Part shown: positions 1 to 7,806 of the stretch, one piece after another
How positions within the stretch are numbered: the first letter of the stretch is position 1
Layout: the number at the start of each line of letters is the position of its first letter
DNA from: an uncultured Bacilli bacterium
GTDB taxonomy: Bacteria > Bacillota_I > Bacilli_A > RF39 > UBA660
DNA length: 22,047 nt
Direction: 5' to 3'
Assembly: GCA_934132915.1 (NCBI GenBank)
Contig: CAKPAK010000020.1
Span: forward strand, 1 to 22,047
Position numbers and translations under genes: made by a program
Notes under the pieces: model-generated
Told to the model about the DNA's origin: nothing
Seen by the model: only the letters and a program-made list of their open reading frames with translations
The model's database searches: none

Positions 1-2
1 GT

Positions 3-542
3 GTGTATTTGTTTTCTACAGAAAATTTTAAGCGGAGTAAAGACGAAGTAGATTATTTGATGAATTTATTTTTGATGATGTTTCGAAGGGATGTTTCGTT
101 TTTTATGAAAAATAATATTAAGGTTATTGTATCTGGAAGAGATGAGCCTTTATCTAAAGAAGTGATTGCGGCTCGTGATGAAATGGTGCATGCTACAAAA
201 GATAATACGGGTGGAATTCTTAATATTTGTCTTAATTATGGTGGTAGAGCTGAAATGGTTGATGCAATGAAAAAAATGATGAAAGATATTTCTTCCAGTG
301 ATGTTTCAACGATTAATGAAGAGGTTGTTTCAAGATATTTATATCAAAATCTTCCTGATGTAGATTTGTTAATTCGTACGAGTGGAGAGTATCGACTTAG
401 TAATTTTATGTTGTGGCAAGTTAGTTATGCTGAATTTTATTTTACAGATATATTATTTCCTGATTTTAGTAGTAAGGATTTTGATGATGCAATTATTTCT
501 TATACTAAGCGAGATAGGAGATTTGGTGGGATTAAAAAATAG
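3..542 (+). CDS. uppS: Isoprenyl transferase (undecaprenyl diphosphate synthase), 5'-truncated by window edge
   Basis: Condenses isopentenyl diphosphate units onto farnesyl diphosphate in cis to make undecaprenyl diphosphate, the lipid carrier for peptidoglycan and other wall polymers; cytosolic, membrane-associated. The 179 visible residues hold family signatures in order: FSTENFKRSKDEV near the start, LNICLNYGGRAE in the middle, and DLLIRTSGEYRLSNFMLWQ followed by YAEFYFTD and a C-terminal RDRRFGG. The family is usually about 230-250 residues, so roughly the first 60 (with the catalytic Asp and diphosphate-binding loop) lie upstream of base 1; the GTG at position 3 is internal, not a start. 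The gene ends at TAG 540-542, inside the 5' arm of its terminator. Identification is near certain. Confidence 0.96.
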   Translation: MYLFSTENFKRSKDEVDYLMNLFLMMFRRDVSFFMKNNIKVIVSGRDEPLSKEVIAARDEMVHATKDNTGGILNICLNYGGRAEMVDAMKKMMKDISSSDVSTINEEVVSRYLYQNLPDVDLLIRTSGEYRLSNFMLWQVSYAEFYFTDILFPDFSSKDFDDAIISYTKRDRRFGGIKK

Positions 543-565
543 GGATTTCTTGATCTCTATTTTTT
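534..565 (+). terminator. Intrinsic terminator of uppS
   Basis: A 10-bp stem (537-546 with 553-562, one G.U pair), a 6-nt loop, and a T run to 565; flanking A/T bases can extend the stem. The uppS stop codon lies within the left arm. It separates uppS from yqfC. Confidence 0.8.
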
Positions 566-587
566 CATATACTATATTGGTGATAAA

Positions 588-824
588 ATGAGTTTGTTTA
601 AAAATTGGGAGCGATATTTTGTTGATAGAGATTATAAAATTACTCTTTCTAAAAAATGGGTTCATATTTTAAATTATTTAGAAATTGTTGATTTTTCAGA
701 TACTCGTATTGTGATTCGCTACGAAGGGGGAAATAGTATTATTTTAGGAAATCATCTTACTATATCGAGAATGCAAGATGAAGAGATTTTAATTGAGGGA
801 ATGATTACCTCTATAGAAGTATAA
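588..824 (+). CDS. yqfC: Sporulation protein YqfC (YabP/YqfC family)
   Basis: Small 78-residue protein of the YabP/YqfC family. In Bacillus, yqfC and yqfD are neighbouring mother-cell sporulation genes; the molecular role of YqfC is not established. What is seen: the family pattern of alternating short beta strands with a central EGGNSIILGNHLTISRM segment and a closing ILIEGMITSIEV strand (I-x-G-x-I-x-x-I). The ATG follows GGTGAT (579-584). It lies immediately upstream of yqfD, the conserved gene order, which supports the call despite its small size. No convincing sporulation-sigma promoter is visible between the uppS terminator and the start. Confidence 0.82.
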   Translation: MSLFKNWERYFVDRDYKITLSKKWVHILNYLEIVDFSDTRIVIRYEGGNSIILGNHLTISRMQDEEILIEGMITSIEV

Positions 825-862
825 AGATTGGTTTATTGACATAAAATTTCATAGGTGAAATT

Positions 863-2056
863 ATGAGAAATCGATGTCTGGAAAAAATGAATAGCAAAGT
901 TCGGGTGCGAATAAGTGGGAATAATGTTGGGCGATATTTGAGAAGAATTTTGAAGGATAAGATTTGGCTTATTCGAATTATTCCGATATCGGTTAGAGAA
1001 GTGGAAGTTATTTTAGCGTATGATGAATATTTAAAGTTAATGACTTATCGATCAATTTATGAGGTAGAGGTATTAGAATATTATGGTAGAAAAAGATGGA
1101 AGAATCGTTTGAAAAAAAATATATTTTTAATTTCTTTCTTTTTATTGGGGATTATTTTAATTGGTTTTTTTTCAAGGGTGGTTAGTCAAATTGAGGTGAT
1201 TCATCAAGATAGAGAAATGCGTAATTATCTTATTCATGAACTTGAAAAATGTGGACTTAAAAAATATTCTTTAAAGAAAAGTTATCATGAGTTAGAAAAG
1301 ATAGAGGATAAAATATTAAAAGAGAATAAGGATAAGTTAGAATGGATTGAAATTATAGAATATGGGACAAAGTATATTGTTCGGGTAGAGGAGAGAAAAT
1401 TAAATGCTTTAAAAAATACTTATCAGTATCAACATATTGTTAGTAGAAAGAATGCTGTTATTAGGAGAATTGATGCTTTTAGTGGAGAGAAAGTTAAGTT
1501 TGTTAATGATTATGTCAAAAAGGGGGATATTATTATTTCTGGGGAAATTATGATGCCAGATAATACAGTTGTTTCTACAATGGCTCAGGGAAATGTTTAT
1601 GGAGAAGTTTGGTATCAAGTTGATTTATATTATCCTTATGTGTATCAAGAATCAAAGTTAACTGGTCGCTCGAAGAGAGGGTATGCGATTTATTTTTTCA
1701 ATCGAAGAATGGCTTTGTTTGATTTTAAACATTATCGTACTTTTCGGACTAAAAATAAAATTTTATTTTCTTCTAATTTGTTGAATATTCGTTTTGTTCA
1801 AGAAAAACAGTATGAGACTTTAGTTAAGGATGAAATTTATACGGATGATATGGTAGAAGAGAAGGCTTTTTTGTATATTAAAAAGAAGTTATCTCGGGAT
1901 AATCCTTTTTTGAGAGAAATTATGTCTATTAAGGTATTAAAACGGGAAGAAGATGGAGAGGGGGTAAAGTTTCAATTGTTTGTGAATGCGTTGGAAGAAA
2001 TTGGGGAAGTACAGAGCTTTTCTTTAACTAATGATAAAGTACAAGAGAATGAATAG
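863..2056 (+). CDS. yqfD: Sporulation protein YqfD
   Basis: Membrane protein of 397 residues, the usual YqfD length, needed for efficient sporulation in Bacillus (a mother-cell gene). The N-terminal cytoplasmic domain (about residues 12-85, RVRISGNNVGRYLRRIL) is followed by one membrane span at about 90-110. The extracytoplasmic part opens with a short POTRA-like stretch: a run around ELEKCGLKKYSLKKS, then LEWIEIIEYGTKYIVRVEER, a pattern characteristic of the family. The ATG at 863 has AGGTGA at 853-858. It is 38 bases downstream of yqfC and is closed by an intrinsic terminator. In many Firmicutes yqfD precedes phoH; here a Tad pilus operon follows instead. Confidence 0.88.
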   Translation: MRNRCLEKMNSKVRVRISGNNVGRYLRRILKDKIWLIRIIPISVREVEVILAYDEYLKLMTYRSIYEVEVLEYYGRKRWKNRLKKNIFLISFFLLGIILIGFFSRVVSQIEVIHQDREMRNYLIHELEKCGLKKYSLKKSYHELEKIEDKILKENKDKLEWIEIIEYGTKYIVRVEERKLNALKNTYQYQHIVSRKNAVIRRIDAFSGEKVKFVNDYVKKGDIIISGEIMMPDNTVVSTMAQGNVYGEVWYQVDLYYPYVYQESKLTGRSKRGYAIYFFNRRMALFDFKHYRTFRTKNKILFSSNLLNIRFVQEKQYETLVKDEIYTDDMVEEKAFLYIKKKLSRDNPFLREIMSIKVLKREEDGEGVKFQLFVNALEEIGEVQSFSLTNDKVQENE

Positions 2057-2069
2057 ATTGAAGTATTTT

Positions 2070-2099
2070 GAAAGTAAATAAAGTACTTTCTTTTTTTTT
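2070..2099 (+). terminator. Intrinsic terminator after yqfD
   Basis: Perfect 7-bp stem GAAAGTA/TACTTTC (2070-2076 with 2084-2090), 7-nt loop, nine T residues (2091-2099). It begins 14 bases after the yqfD stop. Confidence 0.85.
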
Positions 2100-2106
2100 C
2101 TATTTT

Positions 2107-2115
2107 TGCTATAAT
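2107..2115 (+). promoter_or_regulatory. Extended -10 promoter of the Tad operon
   Basis: TGCTATAAT: consensus -10 hexamer (2110-2115) with a TGn extension. No recognisable -35 at the right distance (TTTCTT). It lies between the yqfD terminator and the first tad gene, where a promoter is needed. Confidence 0.7.
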
Positions 2116-2147
2116 AAAGTTAATAATAGGGATGGGTGTGATGTGGT

Positions 2148-2486
2148 ATGAATCGTCGTGGACAGGCTTTGGTGGAGTTTGTACTTATTTTGCCGGTATT
2201 TCTTTTGATTTTGTTTACTGTTGTTGATTTTGGAAATTTGCTTGTTACTAAGAATACGTTGGAGAGTCAAAGTACGGATATTATTTTGCTTCTTAAAGAG
2301 GGAAAGAGTGTTCGTGAGGTTATGGATTTATATCCGGGAGTAGATGTTAATTTAAGTACCTATCAGGATCAGTATTCTAAGGTTTTAGTGAAAAAAAAGG
2401 TATCTTTCGTTAATCCACTTTTTTTTAGAATATTTGGAAATCCTTTTTATGCTACGGTGGAAAGGGTTGTGCCAAATGATGAATAA
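2148..2486 (+). CDS. TadE-like pseudopilin
   Basis: Minor pseudopilin of a Tad (type IVc) pilus, 112 residues. The N-terminus MNRRG/QALVEFVLILPVF is a class III prepilin signal: short basic leader, Gly before the cleavage point, Glu at mature position 5, then a hydrophobic helix to about residue 28 that anchors the protein until assembly. The rest is a small soluble domain of unknown structure. It is first in a six-gene operon and overlaps the next gene by 11 bases, so translation is probably coupled. The ribosome site is weak (GGGTGTGATG). A prepilin peptidase is expected for maturation but is not in the window. Confidence 0.85.
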   Translation: MNRRGQALVEFVLILPVFLLILFTVVDFGNLLVTKNTLESQSTDIILLLKEGKSVREVMDLYPGVDVNLSTYQDQYSKVLVKKKVSFVNPLFFRIFGNPFYATVERVVPNDE

Positions 2487-2853
2487 TAAGGGGCAGAGTT
2501 TGGTTTTATTTATATTGATTATTCCTATTTTGATGGGGATTATGGCTTTGGTTGTGGAAGGGGGCAGGATGATGGAAGTAAAGAGTCGTCAGGAGAGTAT
2601 TTGTTGTCTTTCGTTAGAGTATGGTTTTTCACAGGATAAAAAGGAAGAGAAGGATGTTGTTGATCTTTTAAAATTAAATTTAAAAGATACTAAGTATCAG
2701 GTTGATTTAGATGATGATGTGGTTTATGTTACTTTAGAAGATGATGTTGAGGGGATATTGGGAAAGTTATTTGGTTTTGTTCATTTTAAGGTGAAAAGTA
2801 AGTATCGAGGGTATTTTAAGGATGAAGAGAAGGTAATTGAGAAAATTTCGTAA
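2476..2853 (+). CDS. TadE/TadG-like pilus assembly protein
   Basis: 125 residues, with a pseudopilin-like start MMNNKG/QSLVLFILIIPILMG and a hydrophobic helix to about residue 27, then a soluble region rich in Asp and Val. Unlike the preceding protein, mature position 5 is Leu instead of Glu. The Glu is normally used for subunit docking in type IV pilins, so this may be a minor, tip or non-polymerising subunit (inference). The start at 2476 is chosen because AAAGGG (2461-2466) is correctly spaced; an upstream in-frame ATG at 2434 would only add residues encoded inside tadE. It overlaps tadE by 11 bases and ends 11 bases before the ATPase gene. Assignment to TadE versus TadG is uncertain. Confidence 0.75.
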   Translation: MMNNKGQSLVLFILIIPILMGIMALVVEGGRMMEVKSRQESICCLSLEYGFSQDKKEEKDVVDLLKLNLKDTKYQVDLDDDVVYVTLEDDVEGILGKLFGFVHFKVKSKYRGYFKDEEKVIEKIS

Positions 2854-2864
2854 GGGTGATAAAT

Positions 2865-3641
2865 ATGGCTAAGGGTAAGATTATTAGTGTGACTTCAGTT
2901 AAGGGTGGTGTTGGTAAGACAACGATGGCGATTAATTTAGCGGGGATTTATTATCGTGAGAAGAAACGGGTATTAATTATTGATGCTGATTTTTATAGTG
3001 GTGGTGTTTCTACTTGGCTAGATATTCGTAATCAGAAGGATATTTATATGATGATTGATAGTATTTCTAATAATCGTTATAGTAGTATAACGGACTATGT
3101 TAGTAGTTATAATAGTGGAATAGATGTTTTGGCTAGTCCGAGAGATCCTAGGGTTGCTTTGAAGATTGATGAGAAATATATTCCAATGATTTTTGATTTG
3201 GCAAGGCGAGAATATGATGTTATTTTGGTTGACATGAATCATTTGATGAATGCGGTTAATTTGATGATATTAGATTATGTTGATATTAGCCTTTTGATGG
3301 TGACGAATGATTTGATTGATCTTAAGAATATGCGTAATTTGGTTCAGATATTTAAAAATACGGATAAGGAAAATTATTTGGTTGTTTTGAATTGTTCTAG
3401 GGATACGGGAAGGGACTATTTATCTTTATTTGATATTCGTAATATTTTGAAGTGTAATATTGATTATACGATAGAGAATAGTTTTTATATTAAGAATATT
3501 GATAGGTATGTTTTGGATGGTGAGATTCTTAGTTTGAATCGGGCAATTAATCGTTTTCATGGGGGAGATATTAATAAGTTAAAGAAAATTGCTTCGAGGT
3601 TGTTGGAGGAGGTTGGTGTTCATGAAAAAGAGTCTAATTGA
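2865..3641 (+). CDS. CpaE/TadZ-like ParA/MinD-family ATPase
   Basis: P-loop ATPase of the ParA/MinD superfamily, 258 residues. A deviant Walker A, KGGVGKTT, is at residues 13-20 and IIDADF at about 38-43. The position of the usual Walker B DTP/DLP reads VDMNH. In Tad systems CpaE/TadZ helps position the pilus machine in the cell. This protein lacks the N-terminal receiver-like domain of classical TadZ, so it is a short version. The start at 2865 (MAKGKIISVTS) is preferred over the GTG at 2856 because GGGTGAT (2854-2860) is the ribosome site. It overlaps the CpaF gene by 20 bases. A chromosome-partitioning ATPase is unlikely given the position within tad. Confidence 0.87.
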   Translation: MAKGKIISVTSVKGGVGKTTMAINLAGIYYREKKRVLIIDADFYSGGVSTWLDIRNQKDIYMMIDSISNNRYSSITDYVSSYNSGIDVLASPRDPRVALKIDEKYIPMIFDLARREYDVILVDMNHLMNAVNLMILDYVDISLLMVTNDLIDLKNMRNLVQIFKNTDKENYLVVLNCSRDTGRDYLSLFDIRNILKCNIDYTIENSFYIKNIDRYVLDGEILSLNRAINRFHGGDINKLKKIASRLLEEVGVHEKESN

Positions 3642-4971
3642 TGCTTTTGAGGTGAAGCCTTCTACTTTGAAGGTAGAAGATGTTAATGATTATGATATTT
3701 TTTCGGATAAGAATTTGCTTGATCGACTTAGAAATAATATTTTAGAGAAGTTGATTGATGAGAATATTCCTGATAATCAGTTGATGGAGCAATATATTAA
3801 TGATGAGATTGATAAGGCAATTAGTAATTATAATTTAGATTATTTACAGAGAAATTATATTTTTAATTTGATTCAGAATGAAATTAATGGGTATGGGCCG
3901 ATTACGGAGTTACTTAATGATGATCGGGTTACGGAGATTATGGTTAATGCTCCTGACCAAATTTATGTTGAAGTGGATGGACGCGTTGTTTTGGATGAGA
4001 GTGTTTCTTTTATTAATGAGAAGCATATTATTCGGACGATTCAGAGAATTGTTCAGCCTTTAGGGAGAACGATTGATGCGGCTAATCCAATGGTGGATGC
4101 TAGGCTTAGAGATGGGAGTCGTTTGAATGCGATTATTCCTCCTCTTTCTTTGAAAGGTCCTGTTCTTACGATAAGGAAATTTGCTAAAGATTTAGAGAGT
4201 ATTGATGATTTGCTTTTGAAGGGGGCTCTTACTAATGATATGGCGATTTTCTTAGAGTGTTGTGTAAAGGCTAAATTAAATATTTTAATTAGTGGTGGTA
4301 CTGGTACTGGTAAGACGACTTTATTAAATATTTTGAGTGGTTTTATTGGTGAGGATGAGAGAATTATTACCATTGAGGATGCGGCTGAACTTCGGTTGAA
4401 GCAAAAGCATGTGATTTCTTTGGAGACACGGGCTAGTAATTATGAAGGAGAAGGAGAAGTTACAATAAGAGATTTGGTTAGAAATTCTCTTCGTATGCGT
4501 CCTGATCGAATTATCGTTGGAGAAGTTCGTGGTAAAGAGGCTTTTGATATGATGCAGGCAATGAATACGGGGCATGAGGGTTCAATTACGACATTGCATG
4601 CGAATGGGCCTATTGATGCGATGAATCGAATGGAGACTATGATTATGATGAATGAGATGTCTATTCCGGTTAGTGCGATTCGAGGATATATTGAGAATGC
4701 AATTGATATTATTGTGCAGATTGATCGTCTTAGTGATGGAAGAAGAAAGATTACTAATATTAGTGAAGTAGATGGTATTCGTGATGGAAATATTGTAGTT
4801 AGGGAAATATTTTATTACAGGCAAAATGGTACAACAGAAGAGGGAAGTGTTTTGGGAGACTTTGTGAAGGCTAGGGGTACGCCACGGGTAGTTGATAAGA
4901 TTTCTAGAAAGGGAATTGAAGAGATTAAAGGGATTTTTCCTAAAAAAAGTGCAAGTGTTTATGATTTATAG
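3622..4971 (+). CDS. cpaF: CpaF/TadA secretion ATPase of the Tad pilus
   Basis: Hexameric traffic ATPase that powers pilus assembly at the cytoplasmic face, 449 residues. An N-terminal all-helical region (about 1-95) precedes the GspE/VirB11 core. The Walker A motif GGTGTGKTT is at residues 225-233. RIIVGEVRGKEA (Walker B region, E301) and the His box TGHEGSITTLHAN follow. The C-terminal about 60 residues carry the Lys/Arg-rich tail common in CpaF. The start at 3622 (MKKSLIDAFE) is set by GGAGGAGG at 3605-3612; the ORF extends further upstream only inside the preceding gene. It overlaps cpaE by 20 bases. All catalytic motifs are intact. Confidence 0.95.
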   Translation: MKKSLIDAFEVKPSTLKVEDVNDYDIFSDKNLLDRLRNNILEKLIDENIPDNQLMEQYINDEIDKAISNYNLDYLQRNYIFNLIQNEINGYGPITELLNDDRVTEIMVNAPDQIYVEVDGRVVLDESVSFINEKHIIRTIQRIVQPLGRTIDAANPMVDARLRDGSRLNAIIPPLSLKGPVLTIRKFAKDLESIDDLLLKGALTNDMAIFLECCVKAKLNILISGGTGTGKTTLLNILSGFIGEDERIITIEDAAELRLKQKHVISLETRASNYEGEGEVTIRDLVRNSLRMRPDRIIVGEVRGKEAFDMMQAMNTGHEGSITTLHANGPIDAMNRMETMIMMNEMSIPVSAIRGYIENAIDIIVQIDRLSDGRRKITNISEVDGIRDGNIVVREIFYYRQNGTTEEGSVLGDFVKARGTPRVVDKISRKGIEEIKGIFPKKSASVYDL

Positions 4972-5036
4972 GGAGTAAAATACTTAAAAATATTTTTCTA
5001 TAGATAGAGATAAAGATAGAGATGAGGTGAGGAATT

Positions 5037-6011
5037 TTGGATTTGGTTGTTGTTACGAGAATGGTTTTGATGCTTATTTTTCTTGGGTGTGTGATTTTTA
5101 TTTTAAGATTAATAAGAAGTGTAAAGATAGAGAAAAGATTAGAGAATTATACTTTGAGAGCTTCTGAGGGGGAAGATTTTAGTTTGTTTGACCAAATTAG
5201 TGATAAGTATTCTAAGGTTATGAAGCGATTTTCCAAAAATCCTCAGTTAAGAAAGTATGCTGATAGTTATAATAAAAAGGGATTGGTATCTGATGAGAAA
5301 AGTGTTTATTTTATTTTAAATAAGTTAGTGATTGCTACTGTTGTGGTTGTTCTTTTGGTTATTTCTTTTGCAATTCAAGGGAAACGGGTTAATTTTCTTT
5401 TCTTTTTGATTAGTTTTATTTTGGGTTATTATTTATATGATATTTATTTGATGATGGTACGTCGTCGTTTTAAGAAACAAGTTAAGAATGATATGCTTAG
5501 AGCGGTTATTGTGATGAACAATGCTTTTAAGGCTGGAAAGAGTACTTTGCAGGCAGTAGAGATTGCTTCTAGAGATTTACCTAAACCGATTTCTTTAGAG
5601 TTTAAAAAAATTTATCAGGATATGATTTATGGAATTAGTGTTGAAGTTGCTTTTTCTAGATTTGCTTCACGGGTTGGTTTGGATGAGGCTAATTATATTG
5701 CGACTAGTTTGACGATTTTAAATAAGACAGGTGGAAATATTGTCGCAGTATTTTCTAGTATTGAGAGAACTTTATTTGATAAGAAAAAACTAGAGAGTGA
5801 TTTAAAGAATTCTACGGCAGCATCTAGTTTAGTGGTTAAGGTTTTGATGGTAATTCCTATTTTATTTGTTTTGGTCATTTATGTGATTAGTCCTAGTTAT
5901 TTTGCTCCTTTGTTTGCTTCTACTCTTGGTTATTTTGTTCTTTTTATCATTGGAATGATGTTTTTGATATATATCTATTTATTAAATAAAATTATGAAAG
6001 TAAAGGTGTAG
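5037..6011 (+). CDS. tadB: TadB-like pilus inner-membrane platform protein
   Basis: Polytopic GspF/TadB-family protein of 324 residues that forms the membrane platform on which CpaF acts. One membrane helix is at the N-terminus (about 4-24). A pair lies at about 97-137. A cytoplasmic GspF domain follows at about 145-260 (NNAFKAGKSTLQAVEIASRD, then LTILNKTGGNIVAVF, the classic TGG region), and two more helices are at the C-terminus. The start is TTG at 5037, supported by GAGGTGA (5024-5030) six bases upstream; no ATG fits better. It lies 65 bases after cpaF and 3 bases before tadC. Confidence 0.9.
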   Translation: MDLVVVTRMVLMLIFLGCVIFILRLIRSVKIEKRLENYTLRASEGEDFSLFDQISDKYSKVMKRFSKNPQLRKYADSYNKKGLVSDEKSVYFILNKLVIATVVVVLLVISFAIQGKRVNFLFFLISFILGYYLYDIYLMMVRRRFKKQVKNDMLRAVIVMNNAFKAGKSTLQAVEIASRDLPKPISLEFKKIYQDMIYGISVEVAFSRFASRVGLDEANYIATSLTILNKTGGNIVAVFSSIERTLFDKKKLESDLKNSTAASSLVVKVLMVIPILFVLVIYVISPSYFAPLFASTLGYFVLFIIGMMFLIYIYLLNKIMKVKV

Positions 6012-6014
6012 AAA

Positions 6015-6722
6015 ATGAGAGGAGAAGGGCATTATTTTTCTAAAAAATTGTATCGAAGGAAGACGATTTTAGAGAATGAGAAAAAGATTAAGTTACTTGG
6101 TGTTTCAACGAAGTTGAATGTTTATTCTTTCTTGAATCTTCGTTTAATGGGGATGGTTCTTATTTTTCTTATCTTTTTGTTTATAAGTAAGATTGGTTTT
6201 TTGTTAGCCCCACTTTTTGCTTTTTTGTATGAGAAGGGGATTACTTATTTTCTTTTGGATAGAAGAATAAGAGAAAGACAAGTTCGTCTTGAGACGGAGG
6301 CTCTTAGTTTTTTTGAGATTTTGACTTTGTCTTTGGAGACGGGAAGAAATTTGAATGAGGCTTTGAATGTGACGGTTTCTTCTTCTAATGGGGAACTTGC
6401 TTCTCAGTTTCGGGAAGTTTTAAGGGAGACTTCTTATGGGAAGAGTTTGACGGAGGCATTAGAGGATATGCAGTCCTCTATTCCTAGTGATACGATTAAT
6501 AATATTATTTTGTCTTTAACGCAGGCTAATTTATATGGAAGTAGTATTATTCATAGTTTATATAGTCAACTGGATTATTTGAGAGAGAAAAGAAAGTTAG
6601 AGATTAAGGCACTGATTAGTAAGGTTCCCATTAAGATTAGTATTATTTCAGTATTTTTCTTTGTTCCTTTGGTTCTTATTATTATTCTAGCTCCTGTGTT
6701 GCTTGAGTATATTTCGGGGTAG
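6015..6722 (+). CDS. tadC: TadC-like pilus inner-membrane platform protein
   Basis: Second GspF-family platform protein, 235 residues. Two hydrophobic segments at about 37-75 precede the GspF domain (about 95-200: EALSFFEILTLSLETGRNLN, then ILSLTQANLYGSSI) and a final membrane helix lies at about 208-232 (ISIISVFFFVPLVLIIILAP). TadB and TadC are thought to act as a pair. The ATG at 6015 follows AGGTG at 6004-6008. It is the last gene of the operon. No clear terminator is visible in the 120 bases before yebC. Confidence 0.9.
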   Translation: MRGEGHYFSKKLYRRKTILENEKKIKLLGVSTKLNVYSFLNLRLMGMVLIFLIFLFISKIGFLLAPLFAFLYEKGITYFLLDRRIRERQVRLETEALSFFEILTLSLETGRNLNEALNVTVSSSNGELASQFREVLRETSYGKSLTEALEDMQSSIPSDTINNIILSLTQANLYGSSIIHSLYSQLDYLREKRKLEIKALISKVPIKISIISVFFFVPLVLIIILAPVLLEYISG

Positions 6723-6791
6723 AATACTTCATTTTATTTTTCTTTTTTGATAAGGTTCTTTTTTAGGAGAAGAGAAACTAAATTAAGAAGG

Positions 6792-6820
6792 TTGACTTAT
6801 TTTGAAATCATTATTAAAAT
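6792..6820 (+). promoter_or_regulatory. Sigma-A-type promoter of yebC
   Basis: TTGACT (6792-6797), 17-base spacer, TAAAAT (6815-6820), 30 bases before the yebC start. Both boxes match the consensus at five of six positions. Confidence 0.75.
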
Positions 6821-6850
6821 ATTAATAGATAAAGAAAAGAGGTGAAGGAA

Positions 6851-7570
6851 ATGTCAGGACATAGTAAATGGTCGACAATAAAAAGAAAGAAGGGGGCTAT
6901 TGACGCGGAACGTGGTAAGGTTTTTGCTAAGTTAGCGAAAGAAATTTATGTTGCGGCAAAGTCTGGGGATAGTGATCCTGCAAATAATGCAGCACTTCGT
7001 ATGGTTGTTGAGAAGGCTAAGGCTGAAAATATGCCTAAGTCTAATATTCAAAATGCGATTGATAAGGCAAAACAAAAGGGTAATGGAGAGAATTACGAGA
7101 GTGTTCGTTATGAAGGATATGGACCTCAAGGAATGGCGATTATGATTGATTGTTTAACGGATAATCGAAATCGTACGGCTTCTTTTGTTCGAAGTACTTT
7201 AACTAAACGTGGTGGAAATTTAGGAACAGATGGTTCTGTTAGTTATTTATTTAAAAGAAAAGGAATCCTTATTCTTAGTCATGAATATGATGAGGATAAG
7301 TTGATGGAAGATGTACTTGATTTAGAGATAGAAGATTTTGTTTCTAATGAGGATGGCTATGAGATTACAACAGAGCCTAATCAATTTCTTATGGTTAAGG
7401 ATGGATTGGAAAAGTTAGGATATACAAATTTTAGTATGTCAGAAGTTACTTATATTCCCGATAATTATGTTTCTATGGATGAGGAGAGTATGGAGAAAGC
7501 ACTTTCTTTGATTGAATCTTTAGAAGATATTGATGATGTTCAAGAAGTTTATCATAATTTAGAAGTATAA
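6851..7570 (+). CDS. yebC: YebC/TACO1-family translation factor
   Basis: 239 residues, full length. The diagnostic N-terminus MSGHSKWSTIKRKKGAIDAE, then RGKVFAKLAKEIYVAAKSG, NMPKSNIQNAIDKAKQKG and YEGYGPQGMAIMIDCLTDN, is typical of the three-domain YebC/TACO1 family. The family was long annotated as DNA-binding transcriptional regulators; recent work links it to relief of ribosome stalling at proline-rich stretches. The start at 6851 is chosen over a GTG at 6842 because MSGHSKW is the invariant family start and AGAGGTG (6838-6844) is well placed. It is monocistronic, with its own promoter and a terminator 2 bases after the stop. Confidence 0.95.
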   Translation: MSGHSKWSTIKRKKGAIDAERGKVFAKLAKEIYVAAKSGDSDPANNAALRMVVEKAKAENMPKSNIQNAIDKAKQKGNGENYESVRYEGYGPQGMAIMIDCLTDNRNRTASFVRSTLTKRGGNLGTDGSVSYLFKRKGILILSHEYDEDKLMEDVLDLEIEDFVSNEDGYEITTEPNQFLMVKDGLEKLGYTNFSMSEVTYIPDNYVSMDEESMEKALSLIESLEDIDDVQEVYHNLEV

Positions 7571-7572
7571 TA

Positions 7573-7605
7573 AAATTACGTGGTTAGTTGCCACGTAATT
7601 TTTTA
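7573..7605. terminator. Bidirectional terminator between convergent yebC and DUF3006 gene
   Basis: Perfect 11-bp stem AAATTACGTGG/CCACGTAATTT (7573-7583 with 7591-7601) and a 7-nt loop, with a T run on each strand beyond the stem. For the - strand gene, the stop codon (7584-7586) lies in the loop and the right arm encodes its last residues. Confidence 0.92.
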
Positions 7606-7802
7606 AATTTTTCTTCAATTAATTTTCTTCTTTTTTCTTCTTCTTTGGTATCAATTAAATAAGTATTATTTTCCTTTTTTAAAATGGTTCCTTCGTGAAT
7701 GTTAGGGGGGAGGTGTTGAATACTTATTTTTCTTCTTTCTCCTGTTTCTATATTTTCTAAAATAGCAATATCTTCTTCTATTCTGTCTAGTGCGTATTTC
7801 AT
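7584..7802 (-). CDS. DUF3006 family protein
   Basis: 72-residue protein of the DUF3006 family. Family features seen: start MKYALDRIEEDIAILE, a central LPPNIHEGTILKK (the LP..EG signature) and a basic C-terminal helix EEEKRRKLIEEKFKKLRG. Function is unknown. The family commonly sits beside ComEC-like metallo-beta-lactamase genes, as here. The start at 7802 is chosen because GGAGG, at the 3' end of the upstream gene, is correctly spaced; an in-frame ATG at 7817 would put that ribosome site inside the coding region. It starts 4 bases after the upstream stop, so the two are one transcription unit and probably translationally coupled. Confidence 0.85.
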   Translation of the reverse strand: MKYALDRIEEDIAILENIETGERRKISIQHLPPNIHEGTILKKENNTYLIDTKEEEKRRKLIEEKFKKLRGN

Positions 7803-7806
7803 TTTT

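Noticed and set aside
550..578. TTGATC-17-TATATT as a promoter for yqfC
   Set aside because: It overlaps the uppS terminator and would start transcription about 3 bases before the ATG, leaving the ribosome site upstream of the transcript.
453..665. Open frame on the - strand of 70 codons
   Set aside because: It is a shadow of the uppS and yqfC coding frames with no ribosome site. Similar antisense frames throughout (for example 10098-10445, 17319-17684) arise because the + strand is poor in C and rejected for the same reason.
6723..6850. Flp prepilin or terminator at the end of the tad operon
   Set aside because: No short ORF with a prepilin signal is present, here or at 2057-2147 and 4972-5036. 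The partial palindrome near 6755-6780 has too many mismatches to call a terminator.
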